Source: Thermoplasmata archaeon | GTDB taxonomy: Archaea; Thermoplasmatota; Thermoplasmata; SG8-5; JAGLSY01 | Length of the DNA: 11,840 nucleotides | Assembly (NCBI GenBank): GCA_023137005.1 | Contig: JAGLQE010000225.1 | Location: forward strand, 1 to 11,840 | Direction: 5' to 3' | Part shown: one piece after another, positions 1 through 6,085 of the stretch | Position numbering within the stretch: position 1 is the first letter of the stretch | Layout: every line of letters begins with the position of its first letter | Notes under the pieces: model-generated | The model's input: the letters and a program-made list of their open reading frames with translations, nothing else | Database searches by the model: none | Told to the model about the DNA's origin: nothing | Program-made: the position numbers and the translations under genes

Positions 1-2841
1 GAGTACTATGGAGTGCGCTACGAATCCAATACCTCCATGAGCGTGGTCATGACCATGTCCTTCATGAACATCATCGGAGGTGATGGTGATAATTACATTA
101 ACGGTGAAAATGCCAGTAAAGAACTGGGCTACATGATATTCCACTGGTTCGGGAAGCCGGACATGAGGACGGAGCTCAGAATTACCAAGATAGATTTCAG
201 CATATCCAATGCACACCCGACCCTGGGAGATGCCTACATACTCCAGGCAACCATTCACAATGCCGGTCTTATCGAGGGAACCCCACTTGTAAGGTTCATG
301 GACGGCGATACCCAGATCGGTTCGGATTCATTGGGCATAGACCCGGATGACACCACCACCGCCGAGGTAATATGGAGGCCGTTATTCGCCGGAAGCCGTA
401 ATATCTCTGTCAGGGTGGACCCCCCGGATGTTTCTGGAGTGAATGAGATATTCGAGGACTTCAACAATGAGATAGTCATGCCCATCTATGTCTATTATTT
501 CTGGGACGATATGGAGAGTGGACAAGGTAGCCTGAATAAATGGAGCCATTACTCAACAGTTGTCAATATCAATGGGGAGAATCCCATAGACTACTTCACC
601 ACGACCACGGACATGGACACCGATATAATCTCTGATTGGAATGAGAGTGCGAGCATGGAAGTTCAGGTAGTGGATGATACATATCACACCTACAATTCTT
701 CATACTACATGAGAGAGGGGACTGGCATATTCGGAGAGATAGATGTCCTCATCAGCTTCGCACTGGATGACTCAAAATCAATGACCCAAAGATACCAAGA
801 TGAGGATCTCACTGTGGACAGTGATGGGGACGGTGATGCTACAAATGATCCTGACATAACCTGGCTGGAGGCCGCGAAGAATGCGGCTCTGATCCTTCTC
901 AATGAACTGTCTGATAATTCAGTATGTGTGAGCATCTGGGATTTCAGCGGTAATAATGAAAGAAGATGGTCTGGACCAGATGAGGGCATCGGCGGTCGTC
1001 TCGCTACCGATCCGGCTGCGTCAACCAACTTAAATAGACTGCCTGTACGCCTTGGTGATACTTACATCAACGCCACTGGAGACCCTATTGATGGCAGACA
1101 AAAGATCAGAGATGAGATAATCGCAATGGACAATCCCTCTGGTACGACCATCCTCTGGGATGCAATAGGGGAGGCATATTTGGATAATCTGTGGTGGAGA
1201 CCATATTACTCTATGGACCTGTTGCCCGTGGTCATAGTTCTGTCAGATGGTGCGGACTGCCAGGCTTCGGATCAGGCAGGCATTGCAGCCAACAGGATAG
1301 AAGGTGGCAGTGACTATTGGTGCCCATGGGATGATATAGATAATGGGCTTCAAGATTATGGAGACAATGGCCACAGCATGCACTATGGAAAATACACTTT
1401 TGAATGGGATGACCCATTGGGAACCACCCAGTGGCTCGAAGCCGGAAGCCTCGGTGCCATGCAGTATACTGACCGCTTGGGACTCCTAGGTGCGAAAATG
1501 AAGATATTCACTATCGGATTGGGACTAGAACATCATGACCCACCTTATGAGCCGGAGATCGTTGACCCTGCTCCTTATCCTGGAGACGAAGCCTTGGACA
1601 ATGACAATGCCTTTTATAATGGAACTAATGGCCAGTATTACGCAACAAATCCAGAGATATATCAACAGAGTGGAACCCTGGAATATAACCTTTGGAAATT
1701 AGCGACCAGCACAGGTGCCGAATACTTCCATGCTCCATCTGCGGATGATCTGGAAGATATATTCTATCAACTCGGGGCATTACTAGGCTCGGGATTCAAT
1801 CAAACCCGTTCTGGTGGAGAGGATTCCAGGGCAAGCACATTGCATGATAATTCAGACAAGCGGGCCGTGACCGAGACCTTTAACCTGACGGGAGTGGAGA
1901 GTGCGAAGCTCAGCTTCTGGCACAAGTACAAGCTCATCCAGGGAGGCAATGGAGCTTTCCTTCAGGTCGCTTACAAGAACGATGCAGTTGACAGTAATGG
2001 TGATGGAGACCCTACCAATGACTGGGATCTCAAGTACGTGGTCCCACCTGGCCAGTACTCCGGTGGATTGTATTTCAATTATAATGTCCTGGATGATTTC
2101 AATACCACCATCAAGTGGTGCTGGAATGGCCTGAGTGGTGGAGGGACCTATGCATGGGACTATGTCAATGTGGATATCTCACCTTACATTCCAGAGGGTT
2201 ACCGGGATGAAGTGAGACTTGTGTTCAATTACACCCAGTTCGGTGGAGGCCTTGGAGAAGGATGGTGGATAGATGATGTCAATCTGAAAGTATCCAGGTA
2301 TGATGGAATTAATCCATCTCCAGGAGATGATTATAAGGACATATGGAACCTGGTAAATATGACGGATATGAATATGAGTGCCAACAGTGGTGATCATGCC
2401 TGGGCCAATTTCGATCCCGACACAGGATACATGAAAGGTGGTATCGACAATTCACTTCAGACCATGCCGATCGACCTGAGCAATGCTCAGAATGCTTATC
2501 TTTCAGCCTATGTGAAGTTCAATCTTAACAATGATACTGGAACACCACCGGACGGCTTCCGGGTCGAGATCTCCATAAATGGTGGAATGACATGGCATTC
2601 GATGAGCCAGGCGTATAGAGCGGCCAGTGGCGTCTCCACTGGATCCAATGGTTGGACATACATTGATGACCTGAACGAGATCAATGTGGATCTGACCAAT
2701 TGGCGTGGGTATCAGATAATCCTCAGGTTCAGGGTATGCACATCCTCAGAATTAGGTTATGATCATTATGATATTGCGGCCGTGGATGGCGGTTTCTATG
2801 TGGATGATGTCCAGATCAAGGGAGAGTCCATACACAATTGA
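1..2841 (+). CDS. Secreted CARDB / VWA / beta-sandwich multidomain surface protein, 5'-truncated
   Basis: The frame is open from base 1 to the TGA at 2839-2841 (946 codons). The first possible start, GTG at 13, has no visible ribosome site and no signal peptide, so the true start lies upstream. Codons are counted from base 1. Codons 1-55 are the end of an unidentified domain. Codons 58-160 form a CARDB Ig-like domain ending in its usual acidic, Asn-rich tail. A jelly-roll (MAM / immune-inhibitor-A-like) beta-sandwich starts at codon 167 (WDDMESG). A VWA domain fills codons 248-598, with MIDAS residues DDSKS at 256-260, T at 382/383 and D416. The beta-sandwich then resumes (LSFWHKY near 637, WWIDDV at 755). 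A second beta-sandwich covers 778-946. There is no C-terminal membrane helix, so it is either secreted or anchored through the missing N-terminus. The likely role is calcium-dependent adhesion or substrate binding; no catalytic site is seen. It is probably cotranscribed with the next gene. Confidence 0.93.
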   Translation, partial: EYYGVRYESNTSMSVVMTMSFMNIIGGDGDNYINGENASKELGYMIFHWFGKPDMRTELRITKIDFSISNAHPTLGDAYILQATIHNAGLIEGTPLVRFMDGDTQIGSDSLGIDPDDTTTAEVIWRPLFAGSRNISVRVDPPDVSGVNEIFEDFNNEIVMPIYVYYFWDDMESGQGSLNKWSHYSTVVNINGENPIDYFTTTTDMDTDIISDWNESASMEVQVVDDTYHTYNSSYYMREGTGIFGEIDVLISFALDDSKSMTQRYQDEDLTVDSDGDGDATNDPDITWLEAAKNAALILLNELSDNSVCVSIWDFSGNNERRWSGPDEGIGGRLATDPAASTNLNRLPVRLGDTYINATGDPIDGRQKIRDEIIAMDNPSGTTILWDAIGEAYLDNLWWRPYYSMDLLPVVIVLSDGADCQASDQAGIAANRIEGGSDYWCPWDDIDNGLQDYGDNGHSMHYGKYTFEWDDPLGTTQWLEAGSLGAMQYTDRLGLLGAKMKIFTIGLGLEHHDPPYEPEIVDPAPYPGDEALDNDNAFYNGTNGQYYATNPEIYQQSGTLEYNLWKLATSTGAEYFHAPSADDLEDIFYQLGALLGSGFNQTRSGGEDSRASTLHDNSDKRAVTETFNLTGVESAKLSFWHKYKLIQGGNGAFLQVAYKNDAVDSNGDGDPTNDWDLKYVVPPGQYSGGLYFNYNVLDDFNTTIKWCWNGLSGGGTYAWDYVNVDISPYIPEGYRDEVRLVFNYTQFGGGLGEGWWIDDVNLKVSRYDGINPSPGDDYKDIWNLVNMTDMNMSANSGDHAWANFDPDTGYMKGGIDNSLQTMPIDLSNAQNAYLSAYVKFNLNNDTGTPPDGFRVEISINGGMTWHSMSQAYRAASGVSTGSNGWTYIDDLNEINVDLTNWRGYQIILRFRVCTSSELGYDHYDIAAVDGGFYVDDVQIKGESIHN
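742..1791 (+). other. VWA domain with intact MIDAS, inserted in a beta-sandwich
   Basis: This is a domain annotation within the first gene. The metal-ion-dependent adhesion site is complete: DxSxS at 766-780, Thr at 1144-1149 and Asp at 1246-1248 in LSDGAD. The domain ends in YFHAPSADDLEDIFYQL, typical of the last VWA helix. It is long, about 350 residues against the usual 180-200. The extra length comes from a calcium-loop insert between the MIDAS strand and the first helix (817-855), a segment after LSDGAD bounded by two Cys codons (1258-1260 and 1321-1323) that could form a disulfide, and an acidic, aromatic insert at about 1534-1690. Flanking sequence on both sides reads as the two halves of a single beta-sandwich. 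Confidence 0.85.
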
Positions 2842-2848
2842 TATTGAC

Positions 2849-2854
2849 AGGTGA
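2849..2854 (+). promoter_or_regulatory. Ribosome binding site AGGTGA deciding the start of the protease gene
   Basis: AGGTGA lies 7 bases before ATG 2862 and matches the archaeal 16S anti-Shine-Dalgarno. It favours ATG 2862 over the in-frame TTG at 2838, which overlaps the previous stop codon. The signal peptide also begins exactly at this ATG. Confidence 0.75.
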
Positions 2855-2861
2855 ATATCCC

Positions 2862-5800
2862 ATGAAGGCCCAATACCTTGCCCAGATAGTGATAGCATTA
2901 CTGCTTCTTTCCAGTCTGGGGTTTGGCTCCTTTGCCAATGCACCCCGACCAGATATTGAGATCGTGGAGAATGGGACAAGAAGTGTGGCCTTCCATTCAT
3001 ACCATGGTTACGATGCCATGGTCAGCGTGATCAATGACCTTGTTTCAGAATACCCCGATATCGCCAGCCTTCATGACCTTGGTGATACGAGCCAGGGAAG
3101 GGACATCCTGGCTGTCAAGATATCGGATGATGTGGATACCGATGATGCAACCGAGCCAGATATTCTCTACATGGGGGCGCATCACGGCAATGAGCCCATT
3201 TCGGTGGAAGTACCCCTGTATCTCCTGGAATTCCTACTGACCAATTATGGGATAAATGGTACGGTCACAAAATGGGTTGATACCCGAGAGATATGGATAG
3301 TTCCCATGGTCAACCCGGATGGCATCGAGGCCGGTACACGCAAGAACGCCAATGGCACTGGTGTGGATATAAACCGGAACTATGATCAGAATTGGGGCAC
3401 TCAGGGGACCAGCACGAACCCCAGTGACACCATTTACTGTGGCCAGTATGCTTTTTCCGAGGCAGAGAGCAAGGCCATCAGGGACCTGGCGATCGATCAG
3501 AGATTTGAATTGTCCATGTCCTTCCACAGTTATGGGCAGTTGGTGTATTATCCCTGGGGTAATTCCATCGAGACCATATCGGCGAGTGAAGGATTACTTA
3601 TCGATATTGGATCTGAGATCGCCGAGAGGAACGGTTATCATCCCACCGAAGGCAATGAGGATGGGGCCTACCTGACCTCGGGAGACAGTGATGACTGGCT
3701 TTATACCAAAGGCACGCTGCCTTTCACTATCGAGCTTAGCACCGTGTTCCAGCCACCCGAGAACCAGATATTGGGTATCTGCGAGCGGAACCTTGATTCA
3801 TCCCTTTATCTGTTGGATATTGCAGACCTCCCAGAGGTATCCAGCCTTCCGGACTGGACCTTCATGGTCTATATGGCGGGGGACAATTCACTCTCCTCGG
3901 CCGCCCTGAAGGACCTCAATGAGATGGAAGTTGGAGGCTCAAGCCAGGATATCAATATCATTGCTTTGTTCGATGGCTCGACAGATGGGGATTCCAAAAT
4001 ATATCGAGTTGACAAGGATCCAGACGGCCTGAACACACAGATAATCAGCACAGTGATCGATGATCAAGGGTCGGTCATCGACCCTGCCACGAATGAGGCA
4101 GATATGAGCTCTTCCAAGGTCCTGGAGGATTTCGTGGACTGGACAATGGCTAGATACCCTGCTCAGAACACCGCCCTCATCATATGGGATCACGGGGATG
4201 GATTATTGGGAGGACTGGCAAGAGACGGGACCACCTGGATGCCAACCTGGGAGATGAGAAAAGCCCTGGCGGGCTACCATATTGATGTGGTTGGAACCGA
4301 CCTGTGCTGGCATGGGAACCTGGAGAATGCATATGAGCTCAGAGGGCTGGCCGACTTTTATGTTGGGTCAATTGCCGAGGAGCCATCAGATGGTTGGGAT
4401 TATGCAGCCATATCCGAATACTTGACGAATGAACCAAATACCCACCCCAGAGAACTGTCCAGGGAGATCGTGAGGACCTACAAGGCCGCTACGATTTCCA
4501 CACCATATGCCACACTTTCTTCCATTGACCTGTACCAGATGGAGAAGAACTTCCTCCCCATCTTCAATGAGTTCGCCATCTGCATAAGGGATCATATGTA
4601 CCGGGATCAGGCAAAGATAAGGACCGCGAGGTCCATGGCCTCGATCTTCGACATAGGCGAGCCATACTTCATTGACCTCGGAGAGTTCCTGGAGAGCCTT
4701 ATCGCGGCCGATACCAGCCAGCCATTGAACGATAGAGCCATATCACTATCACATCAATTGGACATGATGATCCTGGAGAGCCATGCAGGAATTCAATACC
4801 CAGATATTTCAGGCATAGGCATCTACCTGCCAGATAGGATATATGATAATAGGTATCATACCGAGCTTAGGTTCGAGGCCACCTCATGGGATGAGTTCTT
4901 ATCGGTTTTCAGAATTCCGATCCAGACCCCGGAAATATCCCATGATCCTGCAATAGATGTGTATGAATCCAATTCTACAATTCATTTCAATGTGACCATC
5001 AATGATGATGGACTTGACAGCGATTCTTTATTCCTCTACCATAGACCTGTGGGAGGAACGTGGACCCAGACATCCTTGACGGGATCGGGCAATTCTTATA
5101 GTGGCCAGGCATCCAGCCAGGCGGGAGTGAATGAGATCGAATATTATTTCTCGGCTACGGATCTGGGAGATAATACGATCACCCTGCCATACGGAGTGAA
5201 ACTTGGTTCATCCGACCTCTTTGTCCATGTGCTGGAGAATGCCATGGTGGTCGAGATCAGGTCCATTGACCATTATCCGAACACGAATATCACGGCCGGA
5301 GACAATATAACCATAACCATCCAGATCGAGAACACTGGCATGGTGGAGGTCCTGGGGGCTAATGTTTCACTGTTCCTTGTGGTGGATGGAACCCAGAATG
5401 TAATTGACTCGTCCTTGCAGAATATCCAGCCAGGGGAAATAAAGAACATATCATTCATGTGGTTGGCGGTTGAAGGGAATTACACCATCCTCGCAACCCT
5501 GGAATTCGGTGACGTGCACAGGGATATAGCCATAGACCTGGAGGTCCAGGGATCGGCCTATGTGGATCCAAACCTCAATGATCAGATCGAGGAGGAGCTG
5601 AACCAATTATGGCTGGGTGTCATCATCATGTTCGCGGCAGCCTCTGCCATATCCATGGGAGCGCTGTTCATCGGCAAGTCCAGGATCCGGCAGAAGAAAA
5701 AGGCACTGGCCTACAAGGCGGTTGATAATGCCAGTTACTATGTGAACTCCTTTGCGGATTTTGGAGCAGAGGTCCAGGTGGCCTCGTGGAAATTGGAAAA

Positions 5801-5918
5801 GGCGAGAGAGGCATTGGAGGAGAAGAAATATGATTCAGCCTATAACCTGGCATTGGAGGCAAAGAAATCGGTCGATACCTTCAATACCGGCCCAAAGAAC
5901 AATTCAGGAGAGATATAA
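2862..5918 (+). CDS. Membrane-anchored double protease: M14 zinc carboxypeptidase fused to C11 clostripain-type peptidase
   Basis: Predicted 1018 residues. A signal peptide covers about residues 1-27, with a cut near FANA. The M14 carboxypeptidase spans about 40-330: zinc ligands H108, E111 (HGNE) and H222 (SFHSY); substrate-binding R160 and N171-R172; Y270; catalytic E291 (TIELS). D277 in SGDSDDW aligns with CPA residue 255, which is Asp in carboxypeptidase B, suggesting basic C-terminal residues as substrate. A C11 clostripain-type peptidase spans about 335-680: catalytic H444 (WDHGDG) and C482 (GTDLCW), with D480 two residues before the Cys, where the family has an S1-pocket Asp linked to Arg/Lys preference. 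A fibronectin-III/Ig-like domain (about 690-790) and a CARDB-like domain (about 795-905) follow, then a membrane helix (916-938), a basic stop-transfer (KSRIRQKKK) and an 80-residue helical cytoplasmic tail. Both active sites look intact and should face outside the cell. The 20-base gap to the previous gene suggests one operon. Confidence 0.95.
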   Translation: MKAQYLAQIVIALLLLSSLGFGSFANAPRPDIEIVENGTRSVAFHSYHGYDAMVSVINDLVSEYPDIASLHDLGDTSQGRDILAVKISDDVDTDDATEPDILYMGAHHGNEPISVEVPLYLLEFLLTNYGINGTVTKWVDTREIWIVPMVNPDGIEAGTRKNANGTGVDINRNYDQNWGTQGTSTNPSDTIYCGQYAFSEAESKAIRDLAIDQRFELSMSFHSYGQLVYYPWGNSIETISASEGLLIDIGSEIAERNGYHPTEGNEDGAYLTSGDSDDWLYTKGTLPFTIELSTVFQPPENQILGICERNLDSSLYLLDIADLPEVSSLPDWTFMVYMAGDNSLSSAALKDLNEMEVGGSSQDINIIALFDGSTDGDSKIYRVDKDPDGLNTQIISTVIDDQGSVIDPATNEADMSSSKVLEDFVDWTMARYPAQNTALIIWDHGDGLLGGLARDGTTWMPTWEMRKALAGYHIDVVGTDLCWHGNLENAYELRGLADFYVGSIAEEPSDGWDYAAISEYLTNEPNTHPRELSREIVRTYKAATISTPYATLSSIDLYQMEKNFLPIFNEFAICIRDHMYRDQAKIRTARSMASIFDIGEPYFIDLGEFLESLIAADTSQPLNDRAISLSHQLDMMILESHAGIQYPDISGIGIYLPDRIYDNRYHTELRFEATSWDEFLSVFRIPIQTPEISHDPAIDVYESNSTIHFNVTINDDGLDSDSLFLYHRPVGGTWTQTSLTGSGNSYSGQASSQAGVNEIEYYFSATDLGDNTITLPYGVKLGSSDLFVHVLENAMVVEIRSIDHYPNTNITAGDNITITIQIENTGMVEVLGANVSLFLVVDGTQNVIDSSLQNIQPGEIKNISFMWLAVEGNYTILATLEFGDVHRDIAIDLEVQGSAYVDPNLNDQIEEELNQLWLGVIIMFAAASAISMGALFIGKSRIRQKKKALAYKAVDNASYYVNSFADFGAEVQVASWKLEKAREALEEKKYDSAYNLALEAKKSVDTFNTGPKNNSGEI

Positions 5919-6085
5919 TGAAAATAGATAGATTCATGAAGAATATTATTAAGCCTATTATTACTATAAATATATTAACCAGGCTTGTTTTTACTAATAA
6001 GGTATATATACGGTTAACGGTTACTACAAGTATTACACCAAGCATTGATTCTCGCATTAGAGAGTATACTATCGGGGTGACTTAA
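5918..6085 (+). CDS. Doubtful small open frame (55 codons) in the AT-rich gap
   Basis: ATG 5918 overlaps the protease stop codon (TAATG), with GGAG 7 bases upstream. The frame stays open to TAA 6083-6085, which overlaps the ATG of the giant gene in a second TAATG. The product would be a 55-residue Ile/Thr-rich basic peptide, unrecognised and without a membrane helix. Against it: base composition (about 30% G+C) and codon endings (mostly A/T) differ from both neighbours, TATA-like elements lie inside it, and the GGAG is also protease coding sequence. The other two forward frames are full of stops here. It is more likely non-coding than real. Confidence 0.18.
   Translation: MKIDRFMKNIIKPIITINILTRLVFTNKVYIRLTVTTSITPSIDSRIREYTIGVT
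5964..5972 (+). promoter_or_regulatory. Archaeal TATA-box-like element (upstream candidate)
   Basis: CTATAAATA fits the archaeal TATA consensus. With usual spacing, transcription would start near 5993-5998 and leave a leader of about 90 bases before ATG 6085. The AT-richness of the region makes chance matches easy. Confidence 0.4.
6003..6010 (+). promoter_or_regulatory. Archaeal TATA-box-like element (downstream candidate)
   Basis: TATATATA lies 75 bases before ATG 6085. With usual spacing, transcription would start near 6030-6036 and leave a leader of about 50 bases. It abuts the tandem heptamer at 6010-6023, which would then sit between the TATA box and the start site, a common operator position for archaeal repressors. 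Confidence 0.4.
6010..6023 (+). repeat. Perfect tandem heptamer ACGGTTA x2, possible operator
   Basis: ACGGTTA occurs twice head to tail with no gap (6010-6016 and 6017-6023), directly after the TATATATA element. It is the most GC-rich patch in the middle of the gap. The position suits a regulator site, but two 7-base copies may also arise by chance. Confidence 0.4.
6074..6080 (+). promoter_or_regulatory. Ribosome binding site GGGGTGA of the giant surface-protein gene
   Basis: GGGGTGA lies 4 bases before ATG 6085. The spacing is slightly short but the match is strong. Together with the signal peptide that follows, it fixes the start. Confidence 0.65.

Larger units (their letters stand above)
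5919..6084 (+). other. AT-rich intergenic / promoter region
   Basis: These 166 bases are about 30% G+C by hand count, clearly poorer than the genes on either side. They hold two TATA-like boxes, a tandem heptamer, one T5 run (5988-5992) and the ribosome binding site of the next gene. No stable hairpin is obvious; the best inverted match is TTAACC at 5975-5980 with GGTTAA at 6012-6017, 31 bases apart. It most likely holds the promoter of the giant surface-protein gene. Confidence 0.7.

Noticed and set aside
13..2841. Start of the first gene at GTG 13
   Set aside because: The frame is open to base 1, no ribosome site is visible, and a secreted protein should begin with a signal peptide, which is absent. 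The gene is cut by the window edge.
2838..2861. Protease start at TTG 2838
   Set aside because: AGGTGA is placed correctly for ATG 2862 and would lie inside the gene if TTG were used. The signal peptide starts at the ATG.
5988..5992. T5 run as a transcription terminator after the protease gene
   Set aside because: A single run of five T in an AT-rich gap, with no longer tract or hairpin, is too weak to call.
5975..6017. TTAACC ... GGTTAA inverted repeat as a hairpin
   Set aside because: Only six base pairs with a 31-base loop and no extension of the stem; unlikely to fold stably.
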